DNA from: Lachnospiraceae bacterium
GTDB lineage: Bacteria > Bacillota > Clostridia > Lachnospirales > Lachnospiraceae
Assembly: GCA_017543445.1 (NCBI GenBank)
Contig: JAFYGB010000069.1
Location: 1 to 64,000 of the forward strand
DNA length: 64,000 nucleotides
Reading direction: 5' to 3'
Every line of letters begins with the position of its first letter. Position 1 is the stretch's first letter. The notes beneath the pieces were generated by a model, which did no database searches, was not told the DNA's origin, and saw only the letters and a list, made by a program, of their open reading frames with translations. This document shows, one piece after another, positions 26,284 to 34,300 of the stretch. A program made the position numbers and the translations under genes.

Positions 26284-27967
26284 AGAGACGGTGGACGCGT
26301 ACACGTCTTCCACGGGTCAGCCGTTCTATTCCGCGTATCCGACCGCATATGCGAAGTCGCAGGGCTATACTTACGATGACATTGACTTTTTATGGTGGCT
26401 CCGGGATGGATATGGATCGACTACCATGTATTATGTCAATGACGGGTACACTTGCAATGGATATCAAGTGGGCCACGGAAGTATACTTCAAACCAATTAT
26501 TCATTTGTCGGCGTACGTCCTGCGATCCGTGTGAATCTGTCCAGCAGTTTAATAAAGCGTTCATTTCAGATCGATGTTGAAAGGTCTACATCGGGGGCTC
26601 CGACGATTTCCTGGCCTTCTCAGGGGGCGTCCGCGACATATAGAGTATATCGCTGTGATGAATTAAAAAGAGATCAGACCCTGGATAGCGACTGGACTCT
26701 TATGGCAACCCTCGCGCAGAATACGCTCAGTTATACGGACACGACCGCGAGGCCGGGTTACGGATATTATTATCGTGTTGTTGTGACGCAATGGAACATA
26801 GTTAATAAGTCCAACATGATACTGTATAGATACAAGCTTGAGAAACCCAGAATGGTTTATGCCGGTTCGGATGAAACGACCGGTTATCCGAAACTGTGCT
26901 GGATGCCCGTGAATGCGGTCCTCCACTATGACATCGAGAGATATAACGAAGATAAAGACGAATGGGAAAACGTGTGGCGTATCGAACCGGAAGGCTATGA
27001 CATGGTGGAATATATAGACAAAAAGGCCACCTTAGGAAAGCAATACACGTACAGAGTACAAGCGTGTCCCCCGACATTTGAAAGGTTCCGATCAGATTAT
27101 ACGGACGAAGCGACCATCAAATGTGTACCCGAAAAACCGACAGGCTTATCGGTAAAGATCACTTCCGCCGGGATGATCCAATTAGCTTGGAATGCCGTAA
27201 AGGCTGACGGTTATCGGGTTTTGTATAGAGACATCACGGACGGTTATTCCACTTCCAATCAGTGGTACAGCAGCTACGTCTATGCGGGTGGGTGTATCCT
27301 CTCAAAGGCCCAGCCCGGCAGAAACTATGAGATCCTGGTGGCTGCGGCGATGTCCCAAAACGACAATACCTATGATTCGGCGAGGGTAAGTGTAACGCAG
27401 AGGTGTCCGAGCCTGCCCGAGTTTACGGTTCAACCGAAGAATATAATAGCATTTGAAGATACAAATCCGATTCATGTTGATGTTAAGGTAAGCGCAAGCG
27501 GAACCGGAATCACCTACAAATGGTATACATTCCGCCCCGTGGTCGACAGCGGCAGCTTTACGATGGAGTATACCTGTACCGATGGTAAGTATGGGTTTGA
27601 CCTGACCCGGGAAGAAAGTGAAATGCAGTTCTATGTGCAAGCAGTGGATCAGTATGGCAGAAGCACTTATTCCGATACCGCAAAGGTTGCATACATTAGC
27701 CAGCCGAAAGGCGTTACGGCCAATGTAGGAAATGAGGCGCAGTTCACGGTTACGACGGATTTCCCGGAATTTATCGCTTCTTATCAGTGGCAGTCGCGTA
27801 AGGATTCTTCGAGCGCATGGTCGAACTCCGGCCTGCCGGGTGCGAAGACGGCGACGCTTACGGTAAACGCGGTTTCAGGCTTAAACGGCTGGCAGTTTAG
27901 GTGCGTCGTAACGGACGGTAACGGAATGAAGTGGGGATCAAATCCCGCAACATTGACCGTGAAATAA
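26246..27967 (+). pseudogene. C-terminal fragment: end of DUF6273, FN3-like domains, one Ig-like repeat
   Basis: This third frame is open from 26246 and encodes ~570 residues. It begins with the end of DUF6273 (DSIFLLDRETV, FLWWLRDG, FVGVRPAIRVNL). About three fibronectin-III-like segments follow (TYRVYR...YYYRVVV, YDIERYN...YTYRVQA, PTGLSVK...GYRVLYR). The end is an Ig-like region whose last part, YQWQSRKDSSSAWSNSGLPG to ATLTV, is almost identical to the Ig arrays at 446-8376. If the two frameshifts were repaired, the gene would encode a signal-DUF6273-FN3-Ig protein of ~819 residues. The Ig/LRR gene at 27989 starts 21 bp after the stop. As it stands the fragment lacks a signal peptide and is unlikely to be exported. 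Confidence 0.7.
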
Positions 27968-27988
27968 TGTAACACAGAGGATAAAGAA

Positions 27989-30175
27989 ATGAATAAAGGT
28001 TTGTTAAGACGGTTGCTGGCGGTTATGATGACAGCAATCTTGGTGGTGGCGCTGCTTCCGAGCGCCTGGTTTGGTGGAGCGGTTTATGCGGACAGCATAC
28101 CGGGGCCGGTCATTACGACCCAGCCGACCGATAAGGCGGTGGTGATCAATAGTGTTGCACAGTTTACGGTGGCGGCAAAAGGCACAGGTACACTGACCTA
28201 TCGCTGGCAGTCACGTAAGAACGAGTCGTCCTCTTGGTCGAATACCGGCCAGAGCGGTGCGAATACGGCGACACTTTCTGTGTCTGCAACAGGTGCTCTG
28301 CACGGTTGGCAGTTCCGTTGTGTAGTATCGGATAGCACAGGCGAGAAGGCATACTCGAACGCGGCGACATTGACCGTAAAACCGAAGATCGATACGCAGC
28401 CGGTGGACGCTTATGCTCCGGCTGGCACCACGGCGAATTTTACGGTGGCGGCGACAGGAACAGGTACGGTATCCTATCAGTGGCAGTCTCGTAAGAACGC
28501 GTCGGCGACATGGAACAACTCCGGCATGCCGGGCGCGAAGACGGCGACTCTGTCGGTAAATACTTCCAGCGGGCTGCATGGCTGGCAGTTCCGTTGCGTC
28601 ATTACGGATGGAAACGGACAGCACGCATTTACGAATGCTGCGACCGTATATGTAAAACTGGCGATCGTTGCACAGCCGAAAAACACGAGCGCGACCGCAG
28701 GTGCCACAGCGCAGTTTACGGTAAATGCGATCGGTAAGGAACCGTTTACCTATCAGTGGCAGTCCCGCAAGAACGCATCGGGCACATGGTCGAATTCCGG
28801 CCAGAGCGGAGCGAAGACGGCGACCCTCTCGGTACAAACGGTTGCAGGTTTAAACGGCTGGCAGTTCCGCTGCGTGGTAAAAGATGCGACCGGACAGACG
28901 GTGGTTTCCGACGCGGCGACGCTCGCCATCGTTCCGAAGATCACGACCCAGCCGGCGAATGCAAGTGTGGCCGTTGGTTCCACAGCGAAATTCACGGTGG
29001 CGGCGACCGGTAAGGCAAACCTTACCTACCAGTGGCAGTCTCGTAAGAATTCTACGAGCGACTGGTCGAATTCCGGCCAGAGCGGAGCGAAGACGACGAC
29101 ACTGTCGGTAAATGCGATCGCCGGATTAAACGGCTGGCAGTTCCGCTGCGTCGTAACCGATGGCAACGGACAGAAATCCTACTCCAATGCGGCGACACTG
29201 AACGTAACGCCGAAGAGCACGAAGCAGCCTGCAAATGTGAAGGTATCCGTTGGTTCCGTTGCACAGTTTACGGTAGCGGCGACCGGTAAGACACCGTTTA
29301 GCTATCAGTGGCAGTCGCGTAAGAATGCATCGGCATCCTGGTCGAATTCCGGTCAGACGGGTGCGAAGACGGCGACCCTGTCGGTAAATACGATCGCGGG
29401 CTTAAACGGCTGGCAGTTCCGCTGCGTGGTCACAGATGGTAACGGACAGAAGGCGTACTCAAATGCGGCAACCTTAACGGCCGTAGTTGAGAATATCCCG
29501 ATCAATGAGACGAATTTTCCGGATGCGGTATTCCGTGAACTCGTCGCGCGGTACTTCGATACCAATCAGGATGGTGCTTTCAGTGTAGAAGAATTGAAGC
29601 AAGTGAAACTGATCCATGTGCCGCAGGCAGGCATCACGAATATGAAGGGCCTCGAGTTCTTCACTTCTTTAGAGACTCTCGTGTGCTACTCCAACAGTGT
29701 AGGAACCCTGGACCTGAGTAAAAACACGGCATTGAAATCATTGGACTGCTCCGGTATGAAGTTGACATCGTTGAATCTGAGAAACAACAAGGATCTCGAA
29801 TACATCGATTTTGGTTTCAATAATATTGAATCTGTGGACCTCAGCAATAACACGAAACTCACGAAGCTGTACTGTGCGAATACTGGCCTGAAGACTCTGA
29901 ATCTGGCGAGCCTGACGGAGTTGCAAGACTTATATTGCTATTATAACCAGTTGGAAGAACTGAGTGTCTCGAATTGTAAGAAACTGCTCACTCTCCACTG
30001 CCATTCAAATAAATTGAAAGAATTGAATTTGAGTGCTAACACGGCATTGACCGATCTGGCATGCCACATCAATCAGATAACAAAGCTCGACCTGACAGCG
30101 AACACGAACCTGACGAAGCTCTCCGTCGATCCCGATGTTGAAGTGATCGGTGCGGATGGTCTCTTGAATAAGTAA
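27989..30175 (+). CDS. Secreted protein with five Ig-like repeats, EF-hand-like loop and seven LRRs
   Basis: The 728-residue protein starts with a signal peptide (MNKGLLRRLLAVMMTAILVVALLPS..., cleavage near VYA|DS). Residues ~41-500 are five Ig-like repeats, three of them nearly identical to repeats 20 kb upstream. Then comes NFPDAVFRELVARYF with an EF-hand-type loop starting at D524 (DTNQDGAFSVEE) and seven 21-residue LRR units, ending VDPDVEVIGADGLL. This single gene joins the two surface modules of the window: Ig arrays of 1-8 kb and EF-hand/LRR of 21-25 kb. AGAGG lies before the ATG. It may be co-transcribed with the disrupted gene upstream. No anchor motif is seen. A ligand-binding or adhesion role is inferred. 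Confidence 0.85.
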   Translation: MNKGLLRRLLAVMMTAILVVALLPSAWFGGAVYADSIPGPVITTQPTDKAVVINSVAQFTVAAKGTGTLTYRWQSRKNESSSWSNTGQSGANTATLSVSATGALHGWQFRCVVSDSTGEKAYSNAATLTVKPKIDTQPVDAYAPAGTTANFTVAATGTGTVSYQWQSRKNASATWNNSGMPGAKTATLSVNTSSGLHGWQFRCVITDGNGQHAFTNAATVYVKLAIVAQPKNTSATAGATAQFTVNAIGKEPFTYQWQSRKNASGTWSNSGQSGAKTATLSVQTVAGLNGWQFRCVVKDATGQTVVSDAATLAIVPKITTQPANASVAVGSTAKFTVAATGKANLTYQWQSRKNSTSDWSNSGQSGAKTTTLSVNAIAGLNGWQFRCVVTDGNGQKSYSNAATLNVTPKSTKQPANVKVSVGSVAQFTVAATGKTPFSYQWQSRKNASASWSNSGQTGAKTATLSVNTIAGLNGWQFRCVVTDGNGQKAYSNAATLTAVVENIPINETNFPDAVFRELVARYFDTNQDGAFSVEELKQVKLIHVPQAGITNMKGLEFFTSLETLVCYSNSVGTLDLSKNTALKSLDCSGMKLTSLNLRNNKDLEYIDFGFNNIESVDLSNNTKLTKLYCANTGLKTLNLASLTELQDLYCYYNQLEELSVSNCKKLLTLHCHSNKLKELNLSANTALTDLACHINQITKLDLTANTNLTKLSVDPDVEVIGADGLLNK

Positions 30176-30187
30176 CTAACGTTGAAG

Positions 30188-30249
30188 CAAACCAGCTCAG
30201 ACGCAGGATGTACCTAACCGGGTGCATTCCGTCTGAGCTGGTTTGTTTT
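30188..30249 (+). terminator. Rho-independent terminator
   Basis: CAAACCAGCTCAGAC pairs perfectly with GTCTGAGCTGGTTTG across a 28-base loop that contains a smaller hairpin; TTTTA follows. Confidence 0.8.
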
Positions 30250-30284
30250 ACTGTCGATTGGGACTGGTCTTTTGTGCGAAAATG

Positions 30285-30293
30285 TGATATAAT
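30285..30293 (+). promoter_or_regulatory. Extended -10 promoter for the GH51 gene
   Basis: TGATATAAT: perfect TATAAT at 30288-30293 with the TG of an extended -10. No good -35 is visible, which fits an activator-dependent or extended -10 promoter. Confidence 0.55.
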
Positions 30294-30363
30294 AATTGGG
30301 TCCGGGTCTATCTGAAGGATCCGTTTGGACGTGTGAAAAAATAATGTATTGAAGGAGAAAAGA

Positions 30364-31962
30364 ATGAGTAAAGATGCAAAGATCACGATTCATCCGCTGT
30401 ATCAGATCGGTGACATCAGTAACCGTCTGTTCAGTACGTTTTTGGAGCCCATCGGCTCCATGGTCAATGGAACCATGTACAACCCGAAGCATCCCACCGC
30501 GGATGAGGAGGGCTTCCGTACCGACTTCATCGACGCCCTAAAGGTGACGGGCATGCCCGCCTGCCGTCTGCCCGGTGGTAACTTCGTATCGGGCTGGGAC
30601 TGGAAGAATTCCATTGGCCCGAAGGATCAGCGGAAGATCGCTCTGGACCCTGCGTGGTACCAGTATTACACAAACCAGGTAGGACACGATGAGTACCTGC
30701 ACTGGGCGGAGAAAGTCGGCACCGAGCCGCTGTACACAGTGAACCTCGGCACCGGCGATATGCGCGACGCCATGGCGATCGTGGAGTACACGAACCATGA
30801 AGGTACCAGCTGGTGGGCAGAGCAGCGTAAGAAGAACGGCCACGAGAAGCCTTACGGCGTAAAGATGTGGTACCTGGGTAATGAAATGGACGGCCCGTGG
30901 CAGTTGGGTTCCTGGGAGAAGGATCCGCGCGGCTACGGCATCCGTACGAACGAAATCTCTAAATTGGTAAAATGGATCGACCCGAGCATAGAAACCGCCG
31001 TGTGCGGCTCCTCAGCGCCATTTATGGCACATTTCCCGCAGTGGGAAGAGGATGTTTTGAATGAGTGCTACGAATCCGTGGATTATCTGTCCGTGCACCA
31101 CTATCATGTGGCGCCTCCGGGAGACCTGAAGGCTCTGTTGGGCGGCTCGCTGTACTATGAGGATTTCATCAACACCGAGGTCGCTTTGTGTGACCTGGTC
31201 GCTGCGAAGATGCGCAGCCCGCATAAGGTGAATATCTCCTTCGACGAGTATGGTTCGATGGTTCGCCCGCTTCGTGAGCTGAACCCCGGCTACGGCCCGC
31301 ACAACCTGTACCGTGCACACTATCGTTTCGACCCGACACGTAAGTACATCATGCACGATCCGGATAATATGCGTGACTTCCATTTCCCGGGCGGCGACAT
31401 GATCCGTGCCCTGTCTATGGCGACGGTTCAGTTGGCGCTGCTGCGCCACGCAGACCGCGTAAAGATCGGTTGTATGACCGGCGGTCTCGGCGCACTGTGT
31501 GCTTCCAACCACGACCATGTTTGGAGGTCTGCTTCCTACTATCCGTTTAAGCATTTCATCGATTATGCGAAGGGTGTTGCCCTCAACACAGCAGTAGAGA
31601 GTGAAACCTTTGATATCCCCGGCTACATCATCGACGATACGTCCGAGTATCCGACGAAGGAAGGCGTTCCTTACATTGATGCAGCATCCGCCTGGGATAA
31701 AGAGGCCGGTCGCGTGGCAATCTTCGTAGTCAACAAGAGCGAGGCTGACGAGTATCCGTTGACGATCGACGCTTCCGCTTTCGAAGGCTATTCGTTCAAG
31801 GAGCATCTGGAGATGTATTCCGAGGATCCGGAGGCGGAGAACACGTTCGAGAACCCGGATGTTGTGAAGCCTACGATCGCACCCGACGCGGTTGCAGAAG
31901 ACGGCAAGATCAAGACCCATGTAAAGCCACTGTCCTGGAATTTGATCATTCTGGAGAAGTAA
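30364..31962 (+). CDS. Alpha-L-arabinofuranosidase, GH51
   Basis: I use the ATG at 30364 (532 residues), with AAGGAG 7 bases upstream. The protein fits the GH51 (beta/alpha)8 barrel plus C-terminal beta domain: RLPGGNFVSGWDW near the N-terminus, WYLGNEMDGPWQLG with acid/base Glu174, and ISFDEYGSM with nucleophile Glu295, about 120 residues apart as in the family. There is no signal peptide, so it acts in the cytoplasm, releasing terminal arabinofuranose from imported arabinoxylan oligosaccharides by a retaining mechanism. It is followed 1 bp later by a DUF6518 membrane protein gene. GH43, GH115 and CE1-type genes within 35 kb support a xylan role. Specificity for xylan rather than arabinan side chains is inferred. 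Confidence 0.92.
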   Translation: MSKDAKITIHPLYQIGDISNRLFSTFLEPIGSMVNGTMYNPKHPTADEEGFRTDFIDALKVTGMPACRLPGGNFVSGWDWKNSIGPKDQRKIALDPAWYQYYTNQVGHDEYLHWAEKVGTEPLYTVNLGTGDMRDAMAIVEYTNHEGTSWWAEQRKKNGHEKPYGVKMWYLGNEMDGPWQLGSWEKDPRGYGIRTNEISKLVKWIDPSIETAVCGSSAPFMAHFPQWEEDVLNECYESVDYLSVHHYHVAPPGDLKALLGGSLYYEDFINTEVALCDLVAAKMRSPHKVNISFDEYGSMVRPLRELNPGYGPHNLYRAHYRFDPTRKYIMHDPDNMRDFHFPGGDMIRALSMATVQLALLRHADRVKIGCMTGGLGALCASNHDHVWRSASYYPFKHFIDYAKGVALNTAVESETFDIPGYIIDDTSEYPTKEGVPYIDAASAWDKEAGRVAIFVVNKSEADEYPLTIDASAFEGYSFKEHLEMYSEDPEAENTFENPDVVKPTIAPDAVAEDGKIKTHVKPLSWNLIILEK

Positions 31963-31963
31963 G

Positions 31964-32599
31964 TTGGATATGTTAGAGAAGATCCGTGCCCCGAAGGAGG
32001 GTGTTTCCAAACAGCGGCAGATCCTGTATTCTGTGCTGATATTTTTATTCGGCTGTGGGATGGGCTTTTTTTCGAAGGCGCTGGACTTAGCGGGGTTCAA
32101 TGAACTGCCGTATTTTATGCAGCGACTGGATATCACGAATTTCTTGGGAAGATTTGCGATCTGGATCTTCATCGCGGTGTGCATTTCGGTCTACAGCAGT
32201 AATGCTTTCCGAGCGGCGTTGAATGTATTTTTGTTCTTCATCGGGATGGTGACTTGCTACTTCCTGTATTCGAAGTTTGTGGGAGGCTTCTTCTCACGAA
32301 ACTATGCGATGATCTGGTATGGTTTCACGGCGGCCTCGCCGTTCCTGGCTTTTGCGTGCTGGTACGCGAAGGGTAAGGGCTGGCCGGCGATCGCGATCAC
32401 GGGAGCCATCATCGGCGTTCTGTTCTCGCAAGCGGTCTTTTTGTTTCAAGGCATCCGGATCGCGCATTGGACGGAAGTGATCGTCTGGCTGGCTTCCTTG
32501 TGGGTCCTGCGGCGAAAGCCCAAAGAGTTTTGTTACTCGCTTGGCATAGCACTGGTCGTAGCGCTGATCGTACAGAAATGCCTGCCTTACTGGGGTTGA
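31964..32599 (+). CDS. DUF6518-type integral membrane protein
   Basis: The ~211-residue protein has about six membrane helices. LYSVLIFLFGCGMGFFSKALD, FAIWIFIAVCISVYSS, FLFFIGMVTCYFLYSKFVGG, MIWYGFTAASPFLAFACWYAKGKGW match what I recall of the DUF6518 family. Function is unknown. The TTG at 31964 is 7 bases after GGAG and one base after the GH51 stop, which suggests translational coupling; an ATG at 31970 is the alternative. The C-terminal end is cytoplasmic-basic then hydrophobic. A dyad terminator follows. Transport cannot be claimed from the sequence. Confidence 0.75.
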   Translation: MDMLEKIRAPKEGVSKQRQILYSVLIFLFGCGMGFFSKALDLAGFNELPYFMQRLDITNFLGRFAIWIFIAVCISVYSSNAFRAALNVFLFFIGMVTCYFLYSKFVGGFFSRNYAMIWYGFTAASPFLAFACWYAKGKGWPAIAITGAIIGVLFSQAVFLFQGIRIAHWTEVIVWLASLWVLRRKPKEFCYSLGIALVVALIVQKCLPYWG

Positions 32600-32607
32600 T
32601 ATAGTTT

Positions 32608-32654
32608 TAGGGAACTTTTTGAATCTATTTAGATCAAAAAGTTCCCTATTTTTT
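32608..32654 (+). terminator. Rho-independent terminator built from AGGGAACTTTTT repeats
   Basis: TAGGGAACTTTTTGA pairs perfectly with TCAAAAAGTTCCCTA (11-base loop), then six T. The same arm sequence recurs around the next promoter. Confidence 0.85.
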
Positions 32655-32657
32655 CGC

Positions 32658-32708
32658 TTGACTTTTAGGGAACTTTCGAATATAATGTCCGCATAAAAGT
32701 TCCCTAAA
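32658..32708 (+). promoter_or_regulatory. Promoter with palindromic operator upstream of the fic gene
   Basis: TTGACT (32658-32663), 17 bp, TATAAT (32681-32686). One arm, TTTAGGGAACTTT (32664-32676), fills most of the spacer. Its inverted copy AAAAGTTCCCTAAA (32695-32708) covers the start of the transcript and joins the ribosome site. A protein binding this dyad would block the promoter, so it is a likely operator; an RNA hairpin is less likely because the left arm lies upstream of the start site. Confidence 0.65.
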
Positions 32709-32719
32709 GGAGGTGCGCC

Positions 32720-33661
32720 ATGAGTGATTTTGAGAAGATACGGTCTTTGATACAAGAAAAAGCCGAGGCAGAGGCTCGTTTGAACCTCATTCCTTATGAT
32801 GGCTCACCAGAGGTTAAGGAAAACAAGAGCGGGAAGTATCTCTATATCCGCAAGAGGGTCGGCACTCGCCTGACCTCAACGTATGTGGATGTGTATTCCG
32901 ATGACTTGTACCAACTCTTACTGCGTAATGCGAGAGAAACCCGGGAACTGAAGAAGCAGATACGAGCGATCACGAAGCAACTGGCGCAACTGGGTCACAC
33001 TTCGAGTGCATTGACTGCGGAAGTGGTGCAGAACCGCGATTTTGCCAGGGCAAACATGAAGACCAGCATCTATGATCAGGCGGTTTTGGAAGGCGTCTCC
33101 ACGACATTTCCCCAGACAGAGGTCATTATTGAGAATGGAACGGTCAATGGAATGACCGCGACGGATGTCCAGAAGATCCTGAATCTGAAACATGCGTGGG
33201 AATTCATTCTGGATGAGGATGTGCTCCGGGCAAACAGCGATTATTATTTGATGTGCCACATCGCGAAGCTGGTCAATGAGGGCTTTTATTCCGATGGTGG
33301 TCGGATCCGAGGTGTGCCGGTGGCGATTGGCGGAACTTCGTACCTGCCACCGCTGCCCATGGAAAGTGTCGTCAAGGAAAGCCTGCAAGATATTCTGGCA
33401 AAAGAGAGTGAGGCGATCGATCGTGCGATCTCCCTATGCCTCTATGTCATGCGAACGCAGGTGTTCATCGATGGTAATAAACGAGCAGCCGTGCTGTTTT
33501 GTAACCATTATCTGATCGCGCACGGCGGGGGACTTTTGATCGTTCCTGAGCAGGAAGTGCCGGAGTTCAAAAGCCTGTTGGTTGCATATTATGAGAGTGC
33601 CGATGACACGTCGTTACGCACCTTTTTGAGAGAGAAATGCTGGATGAAAGTCCGACGATAG
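32720..33661 (+). CDS. Fic-domain protein with Gln in place of the catalytic His
   Basis: This 313-residue protein has a coiled-coil-like N-terminal part (~1-100, many K/E, RETRELKKQIRAITKQLAQLG) and a C-terminal Fic domain. The core motif reads RTQVFIDGNKRAAVLF: the FxDGNxR loop that binds phosphates is kept, but the usual His of HPFx(D/E)GN(G/K)R is Gln247. I recall similar Q-type Fic proteins in Clostridia, so this is probably a subfamily trait rather than a random mutation. Without the His, standard AMP transfer is doubtful. AAAGGAGG precedes the ATG. The gene stands alone behind an operator-like promoter, and no short antitoxin partner is seen beside it. Confidence 0.8.
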   Translation: MSDFEKIRSLIQEKAEAEARLNLIPYDGSPEVKENKSGKYLYIRKRVGTRLTSTYVDVYSDDLYQLLLRNARETRELKKQIRAITKQLAQLGHTSSALTAEVVQNRDFARANMKTSIYDQAVLEGVSTTFPQTEVIIENGTVNGMTATDVQKILNLKHAWEFILDEDVLRANSDYYLMCHIAKLVNEGFYSDGGRIRGVPVAIGGTSYLPPLPMESVVKESLQDILAKESEAIDRAISLCLYVMRTQVFIDGNKRAAVLFCNHYLIAHGGGLLIVPEQEVPEFKSLLVAYYESADDTSLRTFLREKCWMKVRR

Positions 33662-33731
33662 ACCTTCGTAGATACGTGCATCGTAGTTTGTCCCCAATTG
33701 GGTATATCGAAGATTATTTAGGAGGTCCATT

Positions 33732-34184
33732 ATGGAATATACAGTTAAGAAAGTTACGATCGATGATTATGATGAAATATATAAACTTTGGGCGTCGACG
33801 CCGCAGAGCCTGCGGGCGCTGAACCCGGTGGACGACAGCCGCGAGGGTATCGCGCGGTATCTGAAGAGAAATCCGGACACTTGCTTTGCGGCGGTGAAGG
33901 ACGGCGCGATCGTCGGTGTGATCCTGACGGGACATGACGGGCGGCGGGCCATCATCCACCATATGTGCGTGCACCCGGACTATCGGCGGCTGGGCATCGC
34001 TGCGCACCTCGTAGCATTGGCCGAGGAAGCGCTGAAAAAAGAGGGCATCGAGAAGGTGTTCGGTCTGGTGTTTAAGGACAATGACGGGGCCAATGCGTTC
34101 TGGGAGCGGCAGGGCTACTCGCTTCGGACGAACCTGAATTACCGGAACAAAAGCCTGAACGCGGACATCCCCACGGGCGAGTGA
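33732..34184 (+). CDS. GNAT-family N-acetyltransferase
   Basis: The 150-residue protein has the GNAT fold order: N-terminal VKKVTIDDYDEIYKLW, beta strands FAAVKDGAIVGVIL and AIIHHMCVHPDYRRLGIAAHLV, where RRLGIA is the acetyl-CoA pyrophosphate loop, then a C-terminal ANAFWERQGYSLR. It transfers an acetyl group to an unknown amine, possibly a small molecule or a protein N-terminus or side chain. TTAGGAGG is upstream. The gene lies between the fic gene and the GH43 lipoprotein gene, ends at a terminator and has no evident link to xylan degradation. Confidence 0.85.
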   Translation: MEYTVKKVTIDDYDEIYKLWASTPQSLRALNPVDDSREGIARYLKRNPDTCFAAVKDGAIVGVILTGHDGRRAIIHHMCVHPDYRRLGIAAHLVALAEEALKKEGIEKVFGLVFKDNDGANAFWERQGYSLRTNLNYRNKSLNADIPTGE

Positions 34185-34230
34185 TCGCGGGCAATTATTG
34201 GCATAAGGTCCGCAAGTAATACAATAGATT

Positions 34231-34268
34231 TACTACCCGAGATATGATATATTTTGGGTAGTATTTTT
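34231..34268 (+). terminator. Rho-independent terminator
   Basis: TACTACCC pairs with GGGTAGTA across a 17-base AT-rich loop, followed by five T. Confidence 0.65.
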
Positions 34269-34300
34269 AATTGGGAGACTCTTATTTGAGGAGGAAGCCT

